Shown here in pieces: positions 18,279 through 27,680 of a stretch of DNA of 64,000 nt. Position numbers and translations under genes: made by a program. The number at the start of each line of letters is the position of its first letter. Positions within the stretch are counted from its first letter, which is position 1. Under the pieces are notes generated by a model that was not told the origin of the DNA, ran no database searches, and was given only the letters and a program-made list of their open reading frames with translations. Source of the stretch: Streptomyces sp. NBC_00659 (GTDB taxonomy: Bacteria; Actinomycetota; Actinomycetes; Streptomycetales; Streptomycetaceae); NCBI RefSeq assembly GCF_036226925.1, contig NZ_CP109031.1:9486001-9550000 (forward strand), in the 5' to 3' direction.

Positions 18279-18830
18279 ATGTACCCGGTCACTCGTTCCA
18301 GCGCACGTCTTGGCCTGCGGGAACTCGCTCCCACGGACGTGGATGCGGTGTTCGCCATCTACGGCAGTCCCGCAGCCACGGCGCACCTGTCGTTCGAGCC
18401 CCGCGACCGCGAACAGGTCGAGCAGATCGTGGCCCGGTCCATCACTGCCGCCGCGGCGACGCCTCGCACGGAGTACGCGCTCGCCGTCACTGAGCAGGAG
18501 ACAGGCGCACTGATCGGGTTCGGTCGTCTGGCCCTCGATCCCCACCAGCAGCGCGGAGCCACCCTCGGCTTCGCGCTGCGCCCGGAGGTATGGGGACGGG
18601 GCTACGGCGTAGAGACGGTGCGGCTCCTGCTCGCTGCGGGGTTCGACGACCTGGACCTGCACCGCATTTGGGGCGCCCGGTCGCCGCTCAATGAGGCCTC
18701 GGCCAAGACGATGGGCGCGGCGGGGATGGTCGAGGAAGGCACCATCCGCGAGCACGTGTGGAAGGCGGGGGCGTGGCGGGACTCCGTCGTGCACGCGATT
18801 CTCGACCACGAGTTCCCACCCAGTTCCTGA
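18279..18830 (+). CDS. GNAT-family N-acetyltransferase (RimJ/RimL-like)
   Basis: The 183-residue protein carries the GNAT acetyl-CoA site: GFALRPEVWGRGYGVETVRLLL contains the R/QxxGxG/A-type loop, followed by HRIWGARSPLNEASAKTMGAAGM. RimJ/RimL-type members acetylate protein N-termini or small molecules. It starts only 10 bases after the regulator frame ends and so is probably co-transcribed. It could modify the RiPP-like peptide or be unrelated. Confidence 0.85.
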   Translation: MYPVTRSSARLGLRELAPTDVDAVFAIYGSPAATAHLSFEPRDREQVEQIVARSITAAAATPRTEYALAVTEQETGALIGFGRLALDPHQQRGATLGFALRPEVWGRGYGVETVRLLLAAGFDDLDLHRIWGARSPLNEASAKTMGAAGMVEEGTIREHVWKAGAWRDSVVHAILDHEFPPSS

Positions 18831-18882
18831 ACCGCCCCGCCGTTGTCCGAACGGCTGGCGCATCGGACGCTGAGTTGGGCTA

Positions 18883-19827
18883 AGAGGGCATCTGATCAAC
18901 GTTCACGCTGTTGTGGGCTGGATATCCGTTTCGAATCGCCAGGTTGGTGTGGATTCTCCGGTCAGCTCGCGGGACATTTTGTTAGCCATCGCCCAGTGGA
19001 TCATGGTCCGGGACCTTTGCGGCAGGGCTTCGTAGTCCCGCGCCAGGCGGCGGTGCTGCATAAGCCAGCCGAAGGTTCGCTCGATCACCCACCGCTTCGG
19101 CAGTGGCTCGAACCCCCTCGCCCGTGGTCGCTGCACCACCTCGACATCGATGCCCAGTTGGGCGCCGTGGTTGAAGATGCTGTTCTGGTATCCGCCGTCG
19201 GCCCAGACCTTGGTCACGCTGGGATGCGCCGCGGCGAGGTCGTCGAGCAGGAGCTTGCCGCCGGTCGTGTCGTGCACGTTCGCGGCGGTGACGAGGACGG
19301 CCAGCACCAGACCGAGCGTGTCCGTGATCAGGTGCCGCTTGCGCCCTTTGATCTTCTTGCCGGCGTCGATGCCCTGGCTGGTCTCGGCGACGTTCGCCGA
19401 GGTCTTCACGCTCTGCGCGTCGACGACGGCCGCGGTGGGGTCCGCGCTGCGGCCGTGAGCTCGACGGGTCTTGTCCCGTAACAGGTCGTGGACTTGCTGG
19501 GGGGTGCCGTCGGCTTCCCACTTCGCGTAGTAGTCGTAGACAGTCTTGTAGGGCGGGAAGTCGTGCAGCAGATACTCCCAGGGCCGGTTCGGTTGACGTA
19601 GAGGATCGCGTTGACGATCTCGCGCAGGTCGTGCACGCGGGCAGCCGTGCCGGGTCCGGTCCGTCTCGCTCGCCAGGCGGTGAAGACCGGTTCGATCAAG
19701 ACCCAGCGGGCGTCGGAGACATCACTGCGATACGGGCGACGAACACTCACGCCTCGCCCAACGACCACCGACGCCAGCAGTCACAAAAACATCCCGAACT
19801 ACCAACTACCTAGATCAGATGCCCTCT
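18883..19827 (-). mobile_element. IS5-family insertion sequence with TA duplication
   Basis: The element is 945 bp. Both ends read AGAGGGCATCTGATC outward-in, and TA is duplicated at 18881-18882 and 19828-19829. It carries one transposase gene, now frameshifted. Confidence 0.8.
18903..19768 (-). pseudogene. IS5-family transposase, frameshifted
   Basis: The N-terminus (SDVSDARWVLIEPVFTAWR, then HDLREIVNAILYVNRTG) and the rest (WEYLLHDFPPYKTVYDYYAKWE, then DAQSVKTSANVAETSQGID, WADGGYQN and ERTFGWLMQHRRLARDYE) are both typical of IS5-group DDE transposases. They lie in different frames, and the change is near 19585-19595, close to NRTG. A few bases appear to be missing there. Catalytic motifs are otherwise intact. 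Confidence 0.8.
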
Positions 19828-20059
19828 TAGGGCGCAGGCAGGAGCGGAAGAGAGGGTAGAGGGTTGTCGAGACGCGTGGGCGGGGCTGGTCAAGGGGCCT
19901 GAACTGCATAAACCCTGATCAGGTTGTCGGGTCTGCCGGTAGGGAGGGCGGTAGGGGGATCCGTGGCTCGCTCGGTGACCGCTGGCAGGAGCCAAGCGCG
20001 GGCCGAATGCCGGATCAGCCGATGGTGAACACGTAACGTGCCGGATCTATCACGTGTAG

Positions 20060-20260
20060 TGAGGGTGCGGTCGTCGATACGCAGGAGGATGTCGGTCTTC
20101 CCGTTGAGGGTCTCCCCGGTCGACTCGGCCTCGAAGAACGCGTTCAGCGACACCAGGAGGATGTCCCGCAGGCGCTCCTCGGGCAGACCGGCGACGAGTG
20201 CGGGCAGACTTCCATCTGGTTGCGGGCGCCGACCGGGAGCCTGGCGGCCAGCCGGTACGA
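20060..20260 (-). pseudogene. remnant of a nuclease-like protein of unknown family
   Basis: Read leftward, the stretch gives VAGLPEERLRDILLVSLNAFFEAESTGETLNGKTDILLRIDDRTL in one frame after one shift. The pattern (GETLNG-KTDILLRIDDR) resembles the core of streptomycete restriction-endonuclease-like hypothetical proteins, which continue to an ECK motif. That motif is missing here, so this is a fragment. It lies just beyond the IS5 element. Confidence 0.4.
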
Positions 20261-20376
20261 CTCGGCGTCCGATGTCGCATGCTCCGGCCGCCAGCCTTCA
20301 GCCTGATCCTGTCTTCCGCTGCGGGCAGACGCAGGCGGCGGGTTTGGCCTGTGCGGGCACGAGGGATGCATCGGCC

Positions 20377-21051
20377 GTGTTCTCGTTGCCTGCGCCCTCG
20401 CGCTCGGAGTCCCTGCGCCGGCAGTTCTCTGCCGACAGCTATGTCGCCCTGCCCGGGCTTATCAGTCCCGCAGGACTCGTGACGCTCAAAGGGGAGGCAT
20501 ACAGGCTGGAGGCCGACGCGGTGAGGCGGGACTTCCGCATGCCGTGCATGGCGGACAGCCCCCGGCACATGACCACGCTCGGCGGACACAAGATCGCCCA
20601 CGCCTCACCGCTCATCACGGCCCTGTACGAGGACCGGGACCTGGTGCGGCTGCTCTCCCTGTTCCTGGGTGAGAAGGTCGTCGCCGTCCACGACCCCGTC
20701 GAACGGCACGTCCTGAACGTCATGCACCGCCCCGGCGACACCCACGGCGCACACACTGACGACTACCCGCTCGCCCTGGTCCTCTTCCTGGAAGCCCCCT
20801 CGCACCCCGCCGACGGCGGACTGCTGGAATTCCACCCCGGCCGCCGGGACCTTCACGCCCTCGACGCACCCGGCGCCCGGCGCGCGCACCACCTGCCCGG
20901 CGACGGCTACCTCCTGCGCAGCGACCTCACCGCCCACCGCGTGACCCCGCTCAGGCGCCTGGGACCGCGGCGGACCGTGCTCAACTTCGCGTACACCACG
21001 CCCGGCCGCCAAGGCGCGACCACCTCGTCCGCCTCCCTCCTCTACAGCTGA
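20377..21051 (+). CDS. Fe(II)/2-oxoglutarate-dependent oxygenase
   Basis: The GTG start at 20377 gives 224 residues. The iron-binding facial triad is visible: His126-x-Asp128 in HGAHTDDYPLALVLFLEAP and His187 in SDLTAHRVTPL, with a following Arg (193 or 199) for 2-oxoglutarate. The region THGAHTDDY with LVLFLEAP resembles amino-acid hydroxylases and halogenases annotated as ArpA-like. The Asp of HxD is present, which favours a hydroxylase over a halogenase. The substrate is unknown. The 5' boundary is uncertain because the frame is open upstream into the pseudogene remnant. Confidence 0.7.
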   Translation: MFSLPAPSRSESLRRQFSADSYVALPGLISPAGLVTLKGEAYRLEADAVRRDFRMPCMADSPRHMTTLGGHKIAHASPLITALYEDRDLVRLLSLFLGEKVVAVHDPVERHVLNVMHRPGDTHGAHTDDYPLALVLFLEAPSHPADGGLLEFHPGRRDLHALDAPGARRAHHLPGDGYLLRSDLTAHRVTPLRRLGPRRTVLNFAYTTPGRQGATTSSASLLYS

Positions 21052-21318
21052 GGCCCCGTCCGGCCACGAACCGACACAGCACAGCAGAACCCGCCGGGTA
21101 CAGCTGGCAGGCATCCTGCAGGAAGCGGTCGCGACGGGCACCGGGCCGGGGCTGGTTGCCGGCGACGGTTTCGGGCACGGGGCTCTCCGGCCCAACGTGA
21201 GTCGCTCGTTCGAGCGCGAGGAGACGTTTCCGCTGGTCCGGGCGGTGCATGACGCGGGACATGATCCCGGTGCCCCGCAGACGGGGTCTCTGCTCATCCC
21301 ACCCGGAGGTGTCCGTCC

Positions 21319-21912
21319 GTGGTCCTTGTCATCGCGGTCGCCGTAGTGGTCCTGCTCGCCGGCCTCGCCGCGAACCGCTTCCTGCGTCCCCGGCTCCTCG
21401 GCGAGGACGACGACACAGGTATGGCGGTGAAGGACCTGGTCGGCCCCCTGCTCACGCTGACTGTGCTGCTGGCCTTCGTCCTTGTCACCGCCAACGGTTC
21501 CTACGGCAAGGCCGAGGTCGCCTCTCGCGGCGAGGCCCGGGCCGTCGACCAGCTCGTCGAGGCCGCCGAATACGCGCCCGAGGCGCAGTGGGCCGAAATC
21601 CAGGCGGACGCGGTCTGCTACGCCCGTGCCGTGCGCGACCAGGAGTGGCCCGCCATGGCCGACGGCCACGGTTCGCCTGCCCCCAGCGTCTGGTCCACCG
21701 ACTTCCGCCGCGTCTTTCGCGAGGTGGAGGGTAGGCCGGTCTTCGGCATGCTGGTGGCCGCAGACAACAAGCGCTCCGAGGAGCGCGAGGAGCGCCTCAC
21801 CCAGGCCACCGCCATCGCCGAAGCCGAACGCCAGGCCACCCGCGACTTCCTCACCCACCACACAGCCGCCGACCTGCCGTGCGACGACCAAGGCAACCGC
21901 CGGAGCGCCTGA
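21319..21912 (+). CDS. membrane protein resembling DUF4239, C-terminally short
   Basis: A 197-residue protein with one N-terminal membrane helix (VLVIAVAVVVLLAGLAANRFL), a second (VGPLLTLTVLLAFVLVTANG) and a soluble helical region rich in Glu/Ala. DUF4239/bestrophin-like proteins usually have two more membrane helices after a segment like RLTQATA. Here RLTQATAIAEAERQ is followed by a hydrophilic tail and a stop, suggesting loss of the C-terminus. The function of the family is unknown. The start is GTG 21319 after an aggtg sequence. Confidence 0.55.
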   Translation: MVLVIAVAVVVLLAGLAANRFLRPRLLGEDDDTGMAVKDLVGPLLTLTVLLAFVLVTANGSYGKAEVASRGEARAVDQLVEAAEYAPEAQWAEIQADAVCYARAVRDQEWPAMADGHGSPAPSVWSTDFRRVFREVEGRPVFGMLVAADNKRSEEREERLTQATAIAEAERQATRDFLTHHTAADLPCDDQGNRRSA

Positions 21913-22473
21913 CGCGGCCCCCTGTCGACCGTCAGGAAAGTGCGGGGCCAGCCGAGTTCCTCATCCTGGCCCGAGCGGCGCTGCACGGCCTGGGGGTGGG
22001 GCCGAGCCGGTTCGGCTCGGGCAGCTCACGCCCCAATTGAGGCCTGGGCTGCAGATTTCCGCAATGCACAGTGCCTCGAAAGGCGGCCCCCGGCCAAGCC
22101 AGGCACTCGGAGCGGGGCCGTACTCACGGAAGTGCTCCGCCGCCGTCGCAGGTGAGTGGATGAAGCACCCGCTGTCGACGTCGGGCAGCGAGGTCTCACC
22201 GATCACCCAGTAGAGCGGGGTGGGCCGTTCACGGGTGGGGCTGAGCTGGGGCTTTGGCAGAACTCAAACCGCCGTTCCCAGTCGCGTGGAGATCATTACC
22301 AAACTGTATGCATAGTGCAATCATATAGGTCTCGGGCTCTATGAAGCAGTGCCGCTCCGCCGATCTGTTCGGCTGCAGCGTCATGGGTTTTCTCGTTACT
22401 CCACAGCGTGGCCGATGAGTTTGTGGCTCCCGGCCGGTCCAAGCTCGTGACACCCCCAGGAAAGGGCACCGCC
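21913..22473. other. intergenic, no gene recognised
   Basis: The sequence is less GC-rich than its surroundings near 22240-22340 (accaaactgtatgcatagtgcaatc), which probably includes the promoter of the reductase gene at 22474. Open frames here are short and overlap on both strands. Confidence 0.5.
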
Positions 22474-23079
22474 ATGTCGGAGCTTCTCGTCGACTTCATC
22501 ACCTCCCTCGACGGCCACGCATCGGGAGAGGGATGGCCCGGGTTCTGGGGCCTCGAGGGCCCGGAGTACCTCGCATGGCTCGGCGAGCAGCCCAAGGCCA
22601 CCTACCTGATGGGAGCGAACACCTACCGCCTGATGTCGGGCTTCGCCGCAGGCGAGGTCCCGAATGGCCAAGACGAGTTCAGGCCCGAAGAAGAGGCGTC
22701 CGTCGACGAGCTCACGCAAGCGTCCAAGGTGGTGTTCTCCTCCTCACTCGAGGAGCCACTGACGTGGGCCAACTCCACGCTTGTCCGCGACGACGCCGTC
22801 GAGGCGGTCCGCTCCATGAAGTCGAGTGGCTCAGGGCTCCTCAGCACGATCGGCAGCCTCAGTCTGTGCCGGTCCCTGCTACGAGCCGGACTCGTCGACC
22901 GCTTCCGGGTCGTGATGTTCCCGGTGATCACCGGGGCCACGGGCGAAGAACGTATCTACGACGGCTATCCGGACGTTGCCCTCGAGATGATCGAGCACCG
23001 TACCTTCGACGGCCGCATCCAACTGGTCGAGTACAAGCCCCGCGTGCTCGAGCACCCGCCGCTCGGCGTCCCTGCGTGA
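22474..23079 (+). CDS. dihydrofolate-reductase/RibD C-terminal-domain protein
   Basis: A 201-residue NADPH-reductase fold protein: LVDFITSLDGHASG at the start, TYLMGANTYRLMSGF, then KVVFSSSL and GLLSTIGSLSLCRSLLRAGLVDRFRVVMFPVITGATG. This is the pattern of stand-alone RibD_C (DUF-type) reductases that are common in actinomycetes and whose substrates are mostly unknown. The ATG at 22474 follows a good AGGAAAGG ribosome site. It is not clearly linked to neighbouring genes. Confidence 0.85.
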   Translation: MSELLVDFITSLDGHASGEGWPGFWGLEGPEYLAWLGEQPKATYLMGANTYRLMSGFAAGEVPNGQDEFRPEEEASVDELTQASKVVFSSSLEEPLTWANSTLVRDDAVEAVRSMKSSGSGLLSTIGSLSLCRSLLRAGLVDRFRVVMFPVITGATGEERIYDGYPDVALEMIEHRTFDGRIQLVEYKPRVLEHPPLGVPA

Positions 23080-23292
23080 CGTCGCCCCGTCCGCCGGTCT
23101 GGACGGCCGCCAGGCCGGCGTCGGCTTCGGTCGCTGGGCCCTCACACGCGCTCTTCACTCCCCATATTCCCCACACGCTTCAAGACGCAACGAAGTGGAG
23201 GGAAGAGCGTCCCTGGCCGATTTCAGGGCTTTGACCGCGATTGCGTGATGGTCGGAAGCGTGGGCGAAAGTGGATATGCCAGAGTGGGAATC

Positions 23293-23706
23293 ATGCCCCG
23301 TTCCGAGTTTGATGACGAGTTGACCCCATTCCTTCAGGGGTCTGCTTCGGCGTCATGGTCTGTTAGAGCAGCATCGGGCCGGCGTCTGGCAGCCGCCGCA
23401 GAGGTTCCCGAAGTGTCCGAGGTCCTGCACCGGCTGTTGCTGGATGGTCGCGACACTTTCGTCACTCAAGAGACGGCGGAGGCTCTGCTCGGACGCTGGG
23501 ACGTGCTTGGACTGCGCATGGTCCTGGCCGCGCTCGCCAGCGCGGATGACGACACTGGCGATCACCTTGATGCTGCGATCCTCAATGTCTGCGGTCAGTC
23601 CGAGGAGGACGGGGAACGGCTCACGGCACTGTGCTCAGCGTTGACATCGGATGAGGACGACGCCGTGAGCGGGGAAGCGCGCAGGATTCTCGGACCGCTG
23701 CGATGA
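23293..23706 (+). CDS. small HEAT-repeat-like protein
   Basis: The 137-residue protein consists of repeated helix pairs (WSVRAASGRRLAAAAEVPEV, TQETAEALLGRWDVLGLRMV, GEARRILGPL), as in HEAT/armadillo-type streptomycete proteins of unknown role. The ATG at 23293 was preferred over the upstream start at 23245 because the helical repeat pattern begins after MPRSEFDDEL. Confidence 0.6.
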   Translation: MPRSEFDDELTPFLQGSASASWSVRAASGRRLAAAAEVPEVSEVLHRLLLDGRDTFVTQETAEALLGRWDVLGLRMVLAALASADDDTGDHLDAAILNVCGQSEEDGERLTALCSALTSDEDDAVSGEARRILGPLR

Positions 23707-24506
23707 CCTGACTCACCCTGCGTGAGGATTCAAGTCCGAAGCAGCGTGAAGGAAGCTCGGCCGTACATTGCTCTCTTGAGTGTTTTCACGCGGCTGACGT
23801 GACCTTCGACGACGCCTGAGCTCCAGTGCAGGGTTGGTCCGGCAGTGACGGCGTCGAGGTCGCCACGGAGGAAGCCGGCGAATCCGCTGATGGGCGGGTC
23901 AAGATGTCACCCGATCGTGCGGCAGACCTGGGTGTCGGTGTCGGTGTGGTGTTTGCTGTCCGGCCGCGTGTGGTCGGCCGGGTTGGGGCTGTTTTTGGGC
24001 GCTGTCGGGCGGCTCGCATGTGGGAGGGGTCGGTCACTGCCTGTGGCCGGTCCGGCTGTTTCGTGGCCTGCGACTTCCTGAGCAGTACCGGGTGCAGTTG
24101 ATCCCATACGTCGGCTTCGTTCCGTGCGGCCGGGCGCGGCTGGCAGGTCATGTCCGAGCCGAAGTCCAGGTCCTGGGGCGGGTATTCCCGTTGGATGCCG
24201 GTATGCGGTGCGGACAGGATCCTGCAGAAGGGCTGCGGGTCCGGGACCGCGGTCTGTCCTCGATCTGCTTCGGTGCCGGTTCGGGCGGCAACGGCTCGAT
24301 GTGTGAGCACGGTTCAGGGGGTGTGGGGCATCGATGGCTCGGTGTTGCCGCTCTCGCGCGATCATCGTGTCGCGGCTTCGGCGCCGCGCGGCCCGATGTC
24401 GGGTGGCTGGTGTCCTCCCGGCGTTCTGGTGCCTTGCCGGGGCCGGGGCCGGGGCCGGGGTGTGGGGGGTGTGGGGGGTGTGGTTGTGGTGGGGGTTGGT
24501 TGGTGG
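23707..24506. other. gene-poor junction with a solo IS3-type end
   Basis: About 800 bases separate the HEAT-like gene from the TetR stop codon. Bases 23902-23928 are identical over 27 positions to the right end of the IS3 element at 5546-5572, so an IS end has been left or recombined here. Frames on both strands are Arg/Pro-rich and unconvincing. It marks the junction between the IS-rich accessory DNA and the antibiotic cluster. Confidence 0.55.
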
Positions 24507-25178
24507 TTAGGGGGTGGGGTGGAGGGTTTGGAGTTCGGGGTGGAGGGTTTGGAGTTCGGTGTGGACGGTGGCGCCTCTGGTTTCGGTGAGGTCGACGGAG
24601 GCGAGGACGGAGGGGATGACGAGGCTGGGGAGGATGTGGCGTAGCAGGGCGCTGACTCTGGTGGGCAGGTCCTGGTAGTTGCATTGGGCTTGGGACATGG
24701 CCTGGATGCCGGCGAAGGATCCGACGAGGACGTCGGCGGTCTGGTGGGGGATGACGTGGGGGAGGAGTTCGCCCTGGGCTTTGGCTTTTTCCAGGAGTTC
24801 GGTTCCGACCTGGCTCCAGCGCAGGAAGGGTCCGCTGCGGTCGAGGCCTTGTGCTTGCTGGTCGAGGGAGAGGCGGACGCCTGCGCGGACCATGGGGTCG
24901 GTCTGGAGGCGGTGGGCGTGGGTGACGACGATGTCGATGAGTTCCTGGATTTTGCAGGCGCGGTCGGGGATGGGGAGTTTGAGGTCTTGTTCGTGCAGGA
25001 CGCCTTCGGCGAGGCTTTCCTTGGAGGGGAAGTGGAAGTAGAGGGCTCCCTTGGTCACGCCGGCGCTGGTGAGGATCTCGCTGATGGTTGCGGCCTGGTA
25101 GCCGCGTTCCTCGAAGACGCTGGCTGCTGCTGCGAGGATCACCTGCCGGGTCCGGACCGCCCGTTCCTGCTTGACCAT
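24507..25178 (-). CDS. TetR-family GBL receptor-type regulator (ArpA/ScbR-like)
   Basis: This 223-residue protein begins MVKQERAVRTRQVILAAAA, with a helix-turn-helix ISEILTSAGVTKGALYFHFPSKESLAEGVL as in GBL receptors. Its ligand-binding half (VRAGVRLSLDQQAQGLDRSGPFLRW and then GSFAGIQAMSQAQCNY) follows that family closely. The C-terminus ends in a duplicated ELQTLHP. Receptors of this type repress target genes by binding ARE palindromes until a gamma-butyrolactone is bound. An ARE-like site lies about 50 bases upstream of its start, so autoregulation is likely. Confidence 0.9.
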   Translation of the reverse strand: MVKQERAVRTRQVILAAAASVFEERGYQAATISEILTSAGVTKGALYFHFPSKESLAEGVLHEQDLKLPIPDRACKIQELIDIVVTHAHRLQTDPMVRAGVRLSLDQQAQGLDRSGPFLRWSQVGTELLEKAKAQGELLPHVIPHQTADVLVGSFAGIQAMSQAQCNYQDLPTRVSALLRHILPSLVIPSVLASVDLTETRGATVHTELQTLHPELQTLHPTP

Positions 25179-25230
25179 GTCGGCCTTTCCCCTTTTGTCG
25201 TTGAGCCCGGAGACCGGAGACCCAATAAAA

Positions 25231-25260
25231 AACCGCCCAGTTTGTATATTACAGGCGGTT
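25231..25260. promoter_or_regulatory. ARE-like GBL-receptor operator 1
   Basis: The inverted repeat AACCGCC...GGCGGTT spans 25231-25260 with the AT-rich centre tttgtatatt. It lies about 50 bases before the receptor start at 25178 and has the length and layout of ARE/GBL-receptor boxes. Its left half recurs in operator 2. Confidence 0.75.
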
Positions 25261-26140
25261 GGCTTCGTGTGCACGCCGTCCGGCTGTACGACATTCAATG
25301 AATCGAGAAAATCATCGCAGCCCGGGGGCGGGAGCGGCGGACGTGCCCGCCTGCCGGACGGGCCCGGAGCCGTCAGCACCGTCAGTGCCGTCAGCGCGGT
25401 CGCGCGGACGGAACGGCCCGGCCGGCGGCCCGGCATCCTGCCGCGCTTCGGGGGCCTTGGAGGAGGCGTGCGCCGTGCCGGCGGGCCGCTGTCCGTGCCG
25501 GCGGGTGCGGCGGGGGTACTCGGGTGTTTCGGGGAGGGTGACAGGGCGGCGGGTTGCACCGGGACGGGCGGGTCCGGACCGTCCGCCGGGCCGGTGTGCG
25601 GCCCGGGGGTCCCGGGCCGCCGGTCGGGTTGGTGTGGGGTCTGGGGTGTCCTGGGGGGGTGGGGTCGGGCTGGGTGGTCGGGGGTGGCGGGTGCTGTTCC
25701 TTTGTGTGGGGTGTGTCCGCTGGTGTGCGGGTCGTTCGCGGAGGGTGCGGCAGTGTGCGGGTTGAGGGTGCGGCCGTCGGGTGCGGTGCCCGCTGCGGGC
25801 GGTTGACCGTGAGCGGTGCGGCGGGCCTGTCGGTCGTTTTGGGCCTGTCCGCCGGGACGGGGTGGGGCCGGGGTGCCCCGTTCGCGCACGGTGAAGGCGG
25901 CACGGCCGGCACGGCCGGCGTGGCCGGCAGGGCCGGTGTGGCGGTCGGCCCGGTCGGTGGCCTGCGTGTCCTGGCCGCCGGGATCTCGCTGGATGGGGTC
26001 TTCGCCCCGGTGGCGGTCGACGCGCCCGCCGCGCTGCTGCTGTTACTGCTGCTGATGTACCGGCTGGCCGCGGGGAGCAGGGTGTCCAGGCCGGTCGGTC
26101 GACGGGCCTTTCCGGGGCCGGCACCGGCCCGCTTCCCGAG

Positions 26141-26208
26141 CCGGGTCGGGGCCGGTATCGGCCTGCTTTTCGAACCGGGTCGGGGCCGGTATCGGCCTGC
26201 TTTTCGAG
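26141..26208 (+). repeat. 34-bp direct repeat, two copies
   Basis: The unit starts ccgggtcggggccggtatcg and ends gcttttcga. It is present at 26141-26174 and 26175-26208, with a degenerate partial copy just upstream. It is not part of a recognised gene. Confidence 0.8.
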
Positions 26209-26635
26209 CGGGTGGCGGTCCTGTTCGTTTGGGGTGCGCCGGTCCGGGGTGTGGCCGGGGTGTCCGTCGGCGGTCTCGGTGGGTTTGCCGAGGGTCTGGG
26301 GGCTGGTGTGGTGGCGGGTCCGGGTGAGGGTGGCCTCCGCGTGCGGGCGCCGGCGTCCCGGGCGCCGGTGTCCCGGGCGGGCCGGGGGCAGCGGCGGTCG
26401 GCGTCGATGTGCTGGTGCCGGACGGTCGGTTCGTCCTGCGGGGCCGGCCGTCGTGCGGCCTTGCGGTACTGCCCGGTGGCGGCTCGTGCCGCGCCGAAGA
26501 CGTGCTCCTCCTGTTCCTCCTTGTGTCCGTTCTCCCGGGCCGTGACCGCGATGCCGGCCGCGAGGCGTTCGGCGTCCCGCTCGAAGGGGCCGGGGAGGGT
26601 CCCGGGTGCGGGCGCGCGCCAGTCGTCGTTCCACG

Positions 26636-26684
26636 CCGTCCGCCGTCCGCCGTCCGCCGTCCGCCGTCCGCCGTCCGCCGTCCG
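26636..26684 (+). repeat. 7-bp tandem repeat ccgtccg, about seven units
   Basis: Seven perfect units of ccgtccg run head to tail, followed by a one-base variant. A 7-bp unit is not a multiple of three, so copy-number changes would shift any frame across it. Confidence 0.85.
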
Positions 26685-27286
26685 CCGTGCGGGTGCGGGC
26701 GTGGTGGGCGGGTGCGGTCGTGGCGGGCTCCTGGCCCGGTGCTCTGTGACGGTCCCTGTGTGCCTGCCCTCTCGCGGGAGGACGGTGCTTTGGTCGCGGG
26801 CATTTTGGAGCCGGCGTTTCATCTGGCCGTGAGGAAGGTTCTCGGCGGGCGGTTGCTGGGCGGGTCGTGGGGGAGGTCGTGGGCCGGGCGGTCGCTGGGC
26901 GGGCCGCTCTCGTGGGTGATGTGTGAGCCGGGATCGGGCTGTGGCTGCAGGGGCTGTTCTGTGGTTTCGGGTGGATCGGCGGGCGGCGTCGGATGCTGGG
27001 GCCTCTCCCGCGCGTCCCTCCGATGCTTTTCGGGCTGGGGGGCATCGCAAGGCGGAGGGCCGTCCTCGTGCCGGGCGTATCCGGGCCTATCCGGGTGTAT
27101 TCGGGTGTATTCGGGTGGTCCGGCAGCGCGGCGTGGGGTCCCCCCGTGTTCGGAGGGCTCGGGGGTGCCGTGGTTGTCGTCGTGGGTCCGCCGGGGATTA
27201 CGGGCGGTCCTTAAGGCAACCGGAAGCACGTGGGAAGCGGTCTTCACGGGCGGGGGGTTTTGGCCGAAGCGGGATGTGTCCGCCTG

Positions 27287-27435
27287 TTCTCCGGGGCGGC
27301 GCCGGGGTTCTCCGGGATGGTGCCGGGGTTCTCCGGGATGGCGCCGGGGTTCTCCGGGATGGTGCCGGGGTTCTCCGGGGCGGTGCCGGGTTCTCCGGGG
27401 CGGTGCCGGGTTCTTCGGGATGGTGCCGGGGTTCC
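27287..27435 (+). repeat. 20-21-bp tandem repeat, about seven units
   Basis: Units of the form ttctccgggatggtgccggg recur with minor changes (a/g at two positions) across 27287-27435. Unit length alternates between 20 and 21 bases. The array lies about 250 bases before the hydroxylase start and just upstream of operator 2. Confidence 0.8.
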
Positions 27436-27607
27436 GGGGTGTGGAGGTGGCGTTGCCGGGGTCGGTGATCGGGCAGTGGGCGCCGGCCGCGGACATGTCG
27501 TCGCGCGGGGTGCTGCGGCCCTTGGAGCCGATGCCCGCCGCGCCGGTCGCGGTGAGGCAGGAGGAGAGGCAGGAGTCGTACTCGGGGCCGGCACACCCCT
27601 TGAAAAG

Positions 27608-27629
27608 AACCGCCCAGCCGGTATATTTT
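27608..27629. promoter_or_regulatory. ARE-like operator 2 upstream of the hydroxylase
   Basis: The sequence aaccgcccagccggtatatt matches the left half and centre of operator 1 at most positions. It lies about 50-70 bases before the GTG start of the hydroxylase at 27681. GBL-receptor control of this gene is therefore likely. Confidence 0.6.
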
Positions 27630-27680
27630 TCTTGGGGTAGGGGTGGCCGACTGTCTGGGGACTAAAGGGGAGGTCCTGGG

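Larger units (their letters stand above)
25261..27600. other. 2.3-kb G-rich, repeat-laden region without a clear gene
   Basis: The plus strand is strongly G-rich and carries many short direct repeats. Frames are long on both strands only because stops are rare. One minus-strand stretch (about 26440-26640) has ordinary amino-acid composition (WNDDWRAPAPG, then ERDAERLAAGIAVTARENGHKEEQEEHVFGAARAATGQYRKAAR) and could be a relict or real protein gene reading from about 26826 to 26043. I give that roughly one chance in four. No promoter or ribosome site supports it. Confidence 0.4.

Noticed and set aside
26636..26684. CRISPR-like array
   Set aside because: The repeats are 7 bp and directly tandem, with no spacers and no cas genes.
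25312..27045. Long minus-strand open frame of 577 codons
   Set aside because: It is Arg/Pro-rich, low-complexity and created by the rarity of stop codons in this G-rich stretch; no family, ribosome site or start supports it.
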